This document shows positions 24,566 through 31,830 of a stretch of DNA of 64,000 bases, in pieces. The translations under genes were made by a program, and so were the position numbers. Location of the stretch: NCBI RefSeq assembly GCF_029211185.1, contig NZ_JARGDO010000007.1, forward strand, positions 1 through 64,000. The letters are read 5' to 3'. Numbering within the stretch: position 1 is the first letter of the stretch; every line of letters starts with the position of its first letter. The notes under the pieces are model-generated. The model made no database searches. It had not been told where the DNA came from and saw nothing but the letters and a program-made list of their open reading frames with translations. The DNA comes from Tessaracoccus caeni. Its GTDB lineage: Bacteria; Actinomycetota; Actinomycetes; Propionibacteriales; Propionibacteriaceae.

Positions 24566-25666
24566 ATGGGATCACGCTCGCGCGCGCTCGGAATGATCTG
24601 TGCCGCAACACTTGCCCTTGCCACGACCACCTTGCCGGCGTCGGCGACGGGTGGCCCCACCACGATCACGGATGGGATACCCATGCCGTTGACCGTCGAC
24701 AACGGCCCGAGAGGCAAGATCTACGTCACCGGAGCCGTGCAGACGTCGCCGGTGGACATCACCGGATATCTGTACCAAGTCGGAGCGGGCGGCAAGAAGA
24801 CCGTCCTCGAGACCTACCCGGGTGAACTCACCGGAGTCTCCGTCTGGGGTCACGATGTCTACTACATCCAGACGGGGGCCGGCGGTAGCCACGTGGTGAA
24901 GCGCTCGCCCGACGGCAGGAAGCGGATCGTCAGCGACGACTTCATCGCCTACGAGGCGCAACGCAATCCGGACCGCAACGTCACCTACGGCATCCTCGGA
25001 CTCACGGACGAATGCAAGGCGCAGGTCGAGGCCGCGGTGCCGCCTGGCATCCCGCTCGTCGAGTACAAGGGCATCGTCGAGTCGCACGCGTATCAGATGA
25101 GCGTCTACGGCAACACCGCCTTCGTGGCCGACGCCGCCGCCAACGCGATCCTCAAGGTGAATCTGCGCACCAAGCGGATCTCGACCGTCGCGGTGCTCCC
25201 GCCGGCTCGAGTGACCATCGACGACGCGCTGATCGCGACCATTGCCAACGTTCAGGGCATCCAGCTTCCGTCGTGCATCAGCGGGCACGATTGGCTCGCC
25301 GAGTCGGTTCCCACCGATGTCAAGATGTGGCTCGACGGCCGGCTTTACGTCAGCACGCTGGGCGGAATCTTGGGCGAACTGCTGCCCGTGGGCGGCGTCC
25401 ACAAGGTCGACCCGTGGAGCGGCAGATCCAAGCAGCTCGCCACCGGATACATCGGCGCGACGGGACTCGACGTCAGCCTTCGGGGTGATGTCTACGTGTC
25501 CGAGTTGTTCGGCAGCCAGGTGACGGTCCTGCGGCGCGGCGCGAAGAAGCCGACGTTCGTTCTGCAGGCCAACATGCCTGCGGATGTGGAGGTCGACGGC
25601 CGGCAGCTGCTGGTGACGACCAACGTGTTCGAGAACGGCACGCTGATCCGACACAGAATCTATTGA
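24566..25666 (+). CDS. Secreted beta-propeller-like protein (ScyD/ScyE type)
   Basis: The protein has 366 residues from ATG 24566, preceded by GAGGGGGGAG. A signal peptide (RALGMICAATLALATTTLPASA, quoted in part) is cut near residue 28. The rest is made of repeated short strands of the kind GKIYVTGAV, GHDVYYIQTG, GNTAFVADAAANAILKV and DVYVSELFGSQV, as in NHL/SMP-30-like propellers; the order resembles ScyD/ScyE-family proteins. No catalytic residues can be assigned. It stands alone after groEL. Confidence 0.75.
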   Translation: MGSRSRALGMICAATLALATTTLPASATGGPTTITDGIPMPLTVDNGPRGKIYVTGAVQTSPVDITGYLYQVGAGGKKTVLETYPGELTGVSVWGHDVYYIQTGAGGSHVVKRSPDGRKRIVSDDFIAYEAQRNPDRNVTYGILGLTDECKAQVEAAVPPGIPLVEYKGIVESHAYQMSVYGNTAFVADAAANAILKVNLRTKRISTVAVLPPARVTIDDALIATIANVQGIQLPSCISGHDWLAESVPTDVKMWLDGRLYVSTLGGILGELLPVGGVHKVDPWSGRSKQLATGYIGATGLDVSLRGDVYVSELFGSQVTVLRRGAKKPTFVLQANMPADVEVDGRQLLVTTNVFENGTLIRHRIY

Positions 25667-25689
25667 TCACGCATTCGAGTACCAGCAGT

Positions 25690-25716
25690 GAGGGGTGGGC
25701 CGGGGGGCCACCCCTC
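25690..25716 (+). terminator. Probable terminator after the secreted-protein gene
   Basis: GAGGGGTGG (25690-25698) pairs with CCACCCCTC (25708-25716), a 9-bp GC-rich stem 23 bp after the stop codon. There is no long T-run. Confidence 0.6.
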
Positions 25717-25737
25717 GCTGTTCGTTCTCCGCAGGGG

Positions 25738-25772
25738 AACGTGTCTAAATTTCGCGAGAATTTAGACACGTT
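25738..25772. promoter_or_regulatory. 35-nt AT-rich palindrome upstream of cutC
   Basis: The arms AACGTGTCTAAATT and its exact complement flank a 7-bp centre TCGCGAG. The AT-rich arms (TGTCTAAATT) stand out against the GC-rich surroundings. It lies 76 bp before cutC and is a strong candidate binding site for a TetR-, MarR- or GntR-type repressor. Confidence 0.6.
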
Positions 25773-25847
25773 TCGTTGATGTGTCCACGCCTTGTACATA
25801 TCGGTTTCGTGCGTCGGCGCCTGTTTCGGCTTGTCAGCAGGCAAGAT

Positions 25848-26564
25848 ATGGCCATGGCTGTGTTGGAGATCATTGCGCTGCACGCCGACGACGCCGAGCG
25901 CGCGGAAGCGGGAGGGGCCGACCGAGTCGAGCTGGTAGGCACCATGGCCGACGACGGTCTGTCGCCGGAGCCGCGGTTGGTGGAGAAGGTGCGACGGCGC
26001 ACCTCCATCAGGGTGCGGCCCATGGTACGGCTGCGCGCCGGGTTCGGCACCGACGGGGGAGAGGCCACCCGGTTGAAGGGCCTCATCTCGTCGTACCTCG
26101 ACGCCGGTGCCGACGGGGTGGTGCTGGGGTTCCTGAACCAGGCCAACCAGGTGGATCGCCAGGTGGTGAGCGAACTGGTGGGCGACGGAGACTTCCCGTG
26201 GACCTTCCACCGCGCCATCGACAACTGCCTCGACACCGACCAGGCCTGGGTCGATGTGCTGAGCCTGCCCCGCGTCGACCAGGTGCTGACCGCCGGCTCG
26301 GTGCGCGGCGTCGAGCACGGACTAGACGACCTGCTGCGACGCGCCAAGGCCGATCCGGCGGTGGCCAGGCTGATCATGGCCGGCGGTGGGCTGCAGGCCG
26401 AGCACGTCCCGTGGCTGGTCCGCGCCGGAGTGCGGGCGTTCCATGTGGGGTCGCGCGTCAGGCCGGGGGGATCCTTCAAGGCCTACGTCGACGTGCCCCT
26501 GGTGCAGAGCTGGCGCGAACTGATCGACGACGAGGTGGCGCACGCCCGGAAGGCGGGTCGCTGA
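25848..26564 (+). CDS. cutC: CutC-family protein
   Basis: The protein has 238 residues and forms a TIM barrel beginning MAVLEIIALHADDAERAEAGGADRVELV (start ATG 25848, MAMAVLEI; upstream frame spurious). Family blocks: SIRVRPMVR, GADGVVLGFLN, WTFHRAID and RVDQVLTAG. CutC was linked to copper homeostasis, but its biochemical role is unsettled. The stop TGA shares one base with the next ATG, so it is coupled to the NUDIX gene. Confidence 0.88.
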   Translation: MAMAVLEIIALHADDAERAEAGGADRVELVGTMADDGLSPEPRLVEKVRRRTSIRVRPMVRLRAGFGTDGGEATRLKGLISSYLDAGADGVVLGFLNQANQVDRQVVSELVGDGDFPWTFHRAIDNCLDTDQAWVDVLSLPRVDQVLTAGSVRGVEHGLDDLLRRAKADPAVARLIMAGGGLQAEHVPWLVRAGVRAFHVGSRVRPGGSFKAYVDVPLVQSWRELIDDEVAHARKAGR

Positions 26565-27055
26565 TGGGGCGTCGTCGGGTCCAGCGGCAGGGCGCGCGCG
26601 TCGTCGTGGTTGCCGGCGACGAGGTGCTCCTGCAGGCTGACACCGACCCCGGCCTGCCCGGATCGCAGTGGTGGGTGACGCCGGGCGGGGGCATCGATCC
26701 CGGCGAGGATCCGAGGCTGGCCGCCGTGCGCGAGCTGCGCGAGGAGACGGGGCTCGACGTCACGTCGGAGCAGGTGCAAGGCCCTGTTGCCACCCGCATC
26801 GTCACGCACGGCTACTCCGACCGGATCCTGGTGCAGGAGGAGACCTTTTACCTGGTGCGGGTCGAGCGATTCGACCCGGACCCCACCGGACTCACCGCCA
26901 ACGAGCGCACGCGCATGATGGGTCATGGCTGGTTCCCGCTCGACGCACTGCCGTCGCCCCTGTGGCCGGCGCAGCTGGCCCAGCTCCTGGCGTGGGACGG
27001 CGGCCCGGCGATCGAGCTGGGCAGCATGGAGGAGTCGACGGTTCCTGTTCCGTAG
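26564..27055 (+). CDS. NUDIX hydrolase
   Basis: The protein has 163 residues. The NUDIX box is GGGIDPGEDPRLAAVRELREETGL (positions about 44-67, with the REExxEE-type REETG). RRVQRQGARVVVVAGDEVLLQAD forms the first strands. It would hydrolyse a nucleoside-diphosphate-linked substrate, not identifiable here. Translation is coupled to cutC through TGATG. Confidence 0.9.
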   Translation: MGRRRVQRQGARVVVVAGDEVLLQADTDPGLPGSQWWVTPGGGIDPGEDPRLAAVRELREETGLDVTSEQVQGPVATRIVTHGYSDRILVQEETFYLVRVERFDPDPTGLTANERTRMMGHGWFPLDALPSPLWPAQLAQLLAWDGGPAIELGSMEESTVPVP

Positions 27056-27076
27056 AACCGCTGAGGGCAGGTTCTA
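27053..27076. terminator. Short hairpin between convergent genes, containing both stop codons
   Basis: TAGAACC (27053-27059) and GGTTCTA (27070-27076) form a 7-bp stem whose two ends are the TAG stop of the NUDIX gene and the TAA stop of the convergent gene. The genes are 18 bp apart, so this is the only visible termination structure. Confidence 0.45.
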
Positions 27077-27877
27077 ACGGCCCGATGGGCTGAAGGGCTT
27101 GGCCATGTAGGCGATGGTGGCGCCGATCATCCAGATCGCGCCGAGGGTCAGCAGCCAGTTGCCTTCGGTGAGCGTTCCGGTGAAGACGCCCCAGGCGATC
27201 GCCATCGCACCGCCGGCCGTCGCGATCCGGCCGACCATGCCCAGCCTGGCAGGAAGACGCAGCAGGAGAACGCCGGCGACGGTGACCGTAATGGCGCCCG
27301 TCGACGGCACCAGGAAGGCGACGATGAACAAGAACAGCGCCACGCCCGCGATGGTGCGCTGGGGCTTGGCCAACGTCGGTGTCAGAGCAGGCGGCGGCGG
27401 TGGGACGTGCTGCCACTGCGGCGCGCCGGGGACAGGGCTGGGGGCCGGCCAACTCTGCGGCGCACCCGGGTGCGGTTGCGCCGGTTGCGCCGAGTGCGGC
27501 GCAGGCGCGGCGAGAGGCGCGCCGGTGGGCGGCGGCAGCGGTGGGCCGGACGGCGGCGGAAGCTCCTCGTCCGCAGCGTGACTGGCGGCGCTGGTGGCGA
27601 ACGGCTGCCGGGGGTCGCGCGCCGACGAGGTGGCCGTCAACAGAGCCGAGGCCACCGAGAACGCCTCGCGGGGATTGCGCGTGGTGCGGGGCTTGACCTC
27701 TACCGCTTTCAACGGCGTCGTGCCGTCGGGAGGGTGGACCGCCTCCGGTGGCGGAACCGAGCCGGGCGTGACGGATGCCTTCGGCGGGGCGACGCTCAAC
27801 TCGGGCGCGATGGGAGTGGCGAACCCATCGGGTCGCTCCACGGGGGCGTAGGCCGCCCCGTCTCTCCACGTCGCCAT
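27074..27877 (-). CDS. Proline-rich membrane protein of unknown function
   Basis: The protein has 267 residues. The first two thirds are low-complexity and rich in Pro, Ala and Ser (runs such as PPPSGPPLPPP, QPAQPHPGAPQ and VPPPPPAL), and the last third carries about four transmembrane helices (VALFLFIVAFLVP, ITVTVAGVLLLRL, GGAMAIAWGVF, LLTLGAIWMIGATIAY). The layout resembles DUF4190-like actinobacterial proteins whose long cytoplasmic Pro-rich part may be a scaffold; no function can be given. Confidence 0.75.
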   Translation of the reverse strand: MATWRDGAAYAPVERPDGFATPIAPELSVAPPKASVTPGSVPPPEAVHPPDGTTPLKAVEVKPRTTRNPREAFSVASALLTATSSARDPRQPFATSAASHAADEELPPPSGPPLPPPTGAPLAAPAPHSAQPAQPHPGAPQSWPAPSPVPGAPQWQHVPPPPPALTPTLAKPQRTIAGVALFLFIVAFLVPSTGAITVTVAGVLLLRLPARLGMVGRIATAGGAMAIAWGVFTGTLTEGNWLLTLGAIWMIGATIAYMAKPFSPSGR

Positions 27878-28050
27878 GCCGCAAGCCTACCGGGCGCGCT
27901 CCGCAGTGAAACTGCTCACTTGTGATCGTGGAACTGCACGTTTCGCGCAGAATGCGCTATCCCGTCGTCCACTTTTGGTCGCGCGGATCGCGGGGGCGGC
28001 ACGATGGTGCCATCACCGGTTCAGGCGAGGTAATAGGAGGCTCAAGGCCC

Positions 28051-28815
28051 ATGGAAGTTGTGATCTGCAAGGACGTATCTCAGGTTGGCGAGGTGGCGGC
28101 GGATCGCGTCGTCGACGCCATCGCGGGGAGCCAGACCCCCATCCTGGGCGTTGCCACCGGCAGTTCGCCGATGTCCCTGTATGAGGCGCTGACCCGTCGC
28201 GTCGAGGCCGGCACCCTGGATCTGACGCATGCCTTGGCCTTCGCGCTCGACGAGTACGTCGGGATCTCGTCCGAGCACCCCGAGAGCTACTTGCAGGTCG
28301 TCCGCCGCACGGTCATCGAACCGCTGCGCCTGGACGCCTCGCGGGTCCGGGTTCCCGAGGGCTACGCCGCCGACCCGCATGCCGCAGCCGCTGAGTACGA
28401 CGCTGCCATCAAGGCCGCCGGCGGCATCGACGTGCAGATCCTCGGCATCGGTGCCAACGGCCACATCGGCTTCAACGAGCCGTACTCCTCGTTCGCTTCG
28501 CGCACCCGGGTCGAGGTGCTGACTCCTCGCACCCGTCAGGACAACGCCCGGTTCTTCAACAGCGTCGACGAGGTGCCCACCCACTGCGTCACCCAGGGCC
28601 TCGGCACCATCATGGAGTCGCGAGCGGCCGTTCTGGTGGCCTCCGGGGAGAACAAGGCGGAGGCCGTGAAGGCGATGGTCGAGGGCCCCGTGTCCGCGTC
28701 CTGCCCCGGCTCGATCCTGCAGTTCCACCCCAACGTGACGGTCGTCGTCGACGAGGCCGCTGCCTCGCTGCTGCGTGACGCCGACTACTTCCGCTACGTT
28801 GCCGGACTTCGCTAG
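28051..28815 (+). CDS. nagB: Glucosamine-6-phosphate deaminase
   Basis: The protein has 254 residues. LGVATGSSPMSLYEAL, the catalytic Asp in FALDEYVGI and the His of GIGANGHIGFNEP are NagB hallmarks. It turns glucosamine-6-phosphate into fructose-6-phosphate and ammonia in the cytosol, the step after NagA (nagA is at 52.5 kb). The start ATG 28051 follows TAGGAGG; frames extending to 27922 are not coding. It stands alone with its own terminator. Confidence 0.95.
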   Translation: MEVVICKDVSQVGEVAADRVVDAIAGSQTPILGVATGSSPMSLYEALTRRVEAGTLDLTHALAFALDEYVGISSEHPESYLQVVRRTVIEPLRLDASRVRVPEGYAADPHAAAAEYDAAIKAAGGIDVQILGIGANGHIGFNEPYSSFASRTRVEVLTPRTRQDNARFFNSVDEVPTHCVTQGLGTIMESRAAVLVASGENKAEAVKAMVEGPVSASCPGSILQFHPNVTVVVDEAAASLLRDADYFRYVAGLR

Positions 28816-28842
28816 CGGCACCCTTCCGCGTAGACTCTGAGG

Positions 28843-28884
28843 CACGGCGCAGCGCCCCCGGCTGATCGGGGGCGCTGCGCCGTG
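28843..28884 (+). terminator. nagB terminator
   Basis: A perfect 18-bp stem (CACGGCGCAGCGCCCCCG and complement) with a 6-base loop, 28 bp after nagB. No T-run follows. Confidence 0.75.
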
Positions 28885-28940
28885 TAACGGACCCGTGTAG
28901 CTAGACTGGTCATTCACACGAGAGAAGGCGAGGCCATCAG

Positions 28941-29324
28941 GTGCCAACAGGCAAGGTGCGTTTCTTCGACGCCGCGAAGGGCTTTGGGTTCATTGCGAAG
29001 GACGGCGGCGGTGACGTCCACGTTCGCGCTAATGCGCTGCCCGAGGGCGTCGCGTCGCTGAAGCCGGGGCAGCGGGTGGAGTTCGGTGTCTTCGAAGGGC
29101 GACGGGGCGAGCAGGCCCTGTCCGTCGAGATCCTGGAGACGCCGGCGTCGCTGTCGAAGGCGCTGCGCAAGAAGCCCTCCGAGATGGCCCCGATCGTGGA
29201 AGACCTGATCAAGGTGCTGGAGGGCGTGGGCGCCGGCTATCGCCATGGTCGCCACCCCGATGCCCGTCACGCGGAGAAGCTCGCTCAGGCGCTGCGCCGC
29301 GTCGCCGACGAACTGGAGTTGTGA
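28941..29324 (+). CDS. Cold-shock-domain protein with a C-terminal extension
   Basis: The protein has 127 residues from GTG 28941. The cold-shock domain (1-65) has RNP1 KGFGFIAKD and RNP2 DVHVRAN (where VFVH is usual). Residues 66-127 are a helical extension seen in the longer actinobacterial cold-shock proteins. It binds single-stranded RNA or DNA. The stop is immediately followed by the ATG of the DUF3027 gene, forming a two-gene operon found widely in actinobacteria. Confidence 0.9.
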   Translation: MPTGKVRFFDAAKGFGFIAKDGGGDVHVRANALPEGVASLKPGQRVEFGVFEGRRGEQALSVEILETPASLSKALRKKPSEMAPIVEDLIKVLEGVGAGYRHGRHPDARHAEKLAQALRRVADELEL

Positions 29325-30095
29325 ATGGCCGTCGTGAAGCTCGACCCGGTGGCGGCCGCCGCCATCGATTTCGCCCGCCAGGCCGCCGTCGAGGCGGGTG
29401 GCGCTGACGCCGTCGGCGAGCACCTCAGCGTGACCGCCGAGGACGGCTCCCGGGTGGCCACCCACTCTTTCGAGTGCCTGCTCCCCGGCTACAAGGATTG
29501 GTTCTGGGCCGTCACCGTGGTGCGCGCCGCCCGCGCGAAGGAGGCCACCGTCAACGAGGTGGTGCTGCTTCCCTCCGACGATGCGCTGCTGGCTCCCGCC
29601 TGGGTGCCGTGGGAGGACCGCATCCAGGACCACGACATCACCCCCGGCATGCTGCTGGCCACGCCCGACAACGATCCGCGCCTCGAGCCCGGTTTCGCGG
29701 CGACGGATCTGCCCGTCGACGCCGACCCTGCCGAGTGGGTCCAGCTGCGCACCACCGTCGCGGAGCTGGGCCTTGGACGCGCCCGGGTGCTGTCGCGTCA
29801 GGGCCGCGAGGAGACCGCCGAGCGTTGGCTGCGCGGAGCTCCTGGCCCCCGCGACGAGGCCTCCCGCGAGGCGCCCGCCAACTGCGGCACCTGTGGCTAC
29901 CTCGTGCCGCTGCGAGGCTCTCTCGGCGTGATGTTCGGCGCCTGCGCCAACCAGTACTCCCCGTCGGACGGCCACGTCGTCAGCCTGGATCACGGCTGCG
30001 GCGGACACTCCGACGTGGTCGCCGCACAGCGCGCCAGGGAACTGCCCGCCCCGGTGTTCGACACGATCGGCGTCGACGAGGGTCTGTTCGACTGA
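29325..30095 (+). CDS. DUF3027 protein
   Basis: The protein has 256 residues. HSFECLLPGYKDWFWAVTVVRA and PNxCxxC-like NCGTCGYLVPLRGSLGVMFGACANQYSPSDGHVVSLDHGCGGHS (given here by its Cys pattern CGTC...C...C) are DUF3027 features; the four cysteines could bind zinc. It follows the cold-shock gene with no gap. The family is actinobacterial and of unknown function, perhaps tied to RNA metabolism by this conserved pairing. Confidence 0.88.
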   Translation: MAVVKLDPVAAAAIDFARQAAVEAGGADAVGEHLSVTAEDGSRVATHSFECLLPGYKDWFWAVTVVRAARAKEATVNEVVLLPSDDALLAPAWVPWEDRIQDHDITPGMLLATPDNDPRLEPGFAATDLPVDADPAEWVQLRTTVAELGLGRARVLSRQGREETAERWLRGAPGPRDEASREAPANCGTCGYLVPLRGSLGVMFGACANQYSPSDGHVVSLDHGCGGHSDVVAAQRARELPAPVFDTIGVDEGLFD

Positions 30096-30171
30096 CGGCA
30101 ACCAGGGCCCGTGAGTCAGCCGTGTAACGGCCACGGACCTGCTTGAATCGGCCTGGTATAGGGCCGATAAG

Positions 30172-31749
30172 ATGCGGCGAGTGGTAACCAACTCTCCCAA
30201 GGCTGCACATCGCCCGGGCCGTCCGGGGCCTGGCTCATCCCCGGCTCCTACCTCCGGGTTCGACCGTTACTTCGATATCACCAAACGAGGCTCGTCTGTC
30301 GGACAAGAAGTCCGCGGCGGCCTCGTCACCTTTTTCGCGATGGCTTACATCATCGCCCTGAACCCCCTCATCATCGGCACCCAGGCCGACAGAGACGGCA
30401 ACCTCATCTCGGGTGCGCCGAAGTTCCTCGACGCCGCCATGACGCAGGTGGACGGCGCTGCTGTCGGTGCGTCGATCGCCATGGTCGCGGCCGCGACCGC
30501 GCTGATCGCCGGCATCATGACCATCCTGATGGGCGTCGTCGGGCGCTTCCCGATGGCGATCGCGTCGGGTCTCGGCTTGAACGCGCTGGTGGCCTACTCC
30601 CTCGCGCCCGACATGACGTGGCCGCAGGCCATGGGGCTTGTGGTGTGGGAGGGCATCATCATCACCGTTCTGGTGCTGACCGGCTTCCGCACGGCCGTGT
30701 TCAAGGCGGTCCCGCCACCGCTGCGCACGGCCATCTCGGTGGGCATCGGCTTGTTCATCGCCTTCGTCGGCCTGGTCAACGCGGGTGTCGTCCGCCCGGC
30801 TCAGGGCACCCCCGTGACGCTCGGCGTCGAGGGTTCCATGAAGGGCTGGCCGACCCTGGTGTTCCTGCTCGGCATGATCCTGCTGATCACGTTGTACGTG
30901 CTCAAGGTGAAGGGCGCGATGCTGATCTCGATCATCTCCGCCACCGTGCTGTCGCTGATCGTGGAGGCCATCACCCATGTGGGCGGTCAGGCGCCCGACG
31001 GTTCCAACCCGACGGGGTGGGCGCTCAACGTGCCGAGCCTGCAGAGCTTCTCCTGGCCCGACCTCGGCCTGCTGGGTCGCATCGACATGGTCGGCGCGTT
31101 CTTCCCCGACGGTTCGTTCTCGGTGACCAGCGCCCTCGCGCTGATCGTGCTGGTGTTCTCGCTGCTGCTGGCCGACTTCTTCGACACCATGGGCACCATG
31201 GTCGCCGTCGGCTCGGAGGGCGGGCTCAACGACGCCAACGGCATGCCGCCTCGCACCACCGAGATCCTGCTCGTCGACTCGCTCGGCGCCATGGCGGGCG
31301 GCCTGGGCTCGGTCTCGTCGACCACCAGCTATGTGGAGTCGACGGCGGGCGTCGGCGAGGGGGCCCGCACGGGCCTCGCCTCCGTCGTCACGGGCATCGC
31401 GTTCCTGCTCGCCGTGTTCGTCGCGCCGCTGGTCAATCTGGTGCCGTTCGAGGCCGCCAGCCCCGTGCTGGTGTTCGTCGGCTTCCTGATGATCGCGCAG
31501 ATCAACGAGATCGACTGGTCCAGGGCCGAGATCGGCATCCCGGTGTTCCTGACGATCATCCTGATGCCCTTCACCTACTCGATCACCGTCGGCATCGGCG
31601 CGGGCTTCCTGTGTTACGTCTTCATCCGCCTGATCAGGGGTGAGATGAAGAAGATCCATCCGCTGATGTACGTGGTGGCCGGGATGTTCGTCCTTTACTT
31701 CGCTCAGGGAATTATTCTCGACGCGCTCAAGGCGGCAGCGGCAAGCTGA
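30172..31749 (+). CDS. NCS2-family permease (adenine/guanine/hypoxanthine type)
   Basis: The protein has 525 residues with 12 or more transmembrane segments. GGLVTFFAMAYIIALNP, ASGLGLNALVAY, FFDTMGTMVAVG and STTSYVESTAGVGEGARTGLASV are signatures of the AzgA-like branch of NCS2 purine permeases. It would import purine bases by proton symport. The ATG 30172 is used here; GTG 30181 is an alternative. The 76-bp gap before it holds no obvious riboswitch. Confidence 0.9.
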   Translation: MRRVVTNSPKAAHRPGRPGPGSSPAPTSGFDRYFDITKRGSSVGQEVRGGLVTFFAMAYIIALNPLIIGTQADRDGNLISGAPKFLDAAMTQVDGAAVGASIAMVAAATALIAGIMTILMGVVGRFPMAIASGLGLNALVAYSLAPDMTWPQAMGLVVWEGIIITVLVLTGFRTAVFKAVPPPLRTAISVGIGLFIAFVGLVNAGVVRPAQGTPVTLGVEGSMKGWPTLVFLLGMILLITLYVLKVKGAMLISIISATVLSLIVEAITHVGGQAPDGSNPTGWALNVPSLQSFSWPDLGLLGRIDMVGAFFPDGSFSVTSALALIVLVFSLLLADFFDTMGTMVAVGSEGGLNDANGMPPRTTEILLVDSLGAMAGGLGSVSSTTSYVESTAGVGEGARTGLASVVTGIAFLLAVFVAPLVNLVPFEAASPVLVFVGFLMIAQINEIDWSRAEIGIPVFLTIILMPFTYSITVGIGAGFLCYVFIRLIRGEMKKIHPLMYVVAGMFVLYFAQGIILDALKAAAAS

Positions 31750-31789
31750 CGTCGTCGCCAACTCTGAGGCGGTAAAGCTGCCTCAAACC

Positions 31790-31830
31790 CATGGGCCACA
31801 CCCCCTCCTCGGGATAGGGTGTGGCCCATG
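31790..31830 (+). promoter_or_regulatory. Inverted repeat that encloses the pyc start codon
   Basis: CATGGGCCACACCC (31790-31803) and GGGTGTGGCCCATG (31817-31830) are exact complements, separated by 13 bases that include GGGAT. The last three bases are the pyc ATG, so the start codon, and part of the ribosome-binding region (ATAGGGTG), lie in the right arm of a 14-bp stem. A weaker stem TGAGGC / GCCTCA (31765-31785) precedes it. It looks like a translational control element. Confidence 0.65.

Noticed and set aside
30096..30171. Possible purine riboswitch before the NCS2 permease gene
   Set aside because: The gap is only 76 bp and lacks the conserved loop motifs of purine or PRPP riboswitches.
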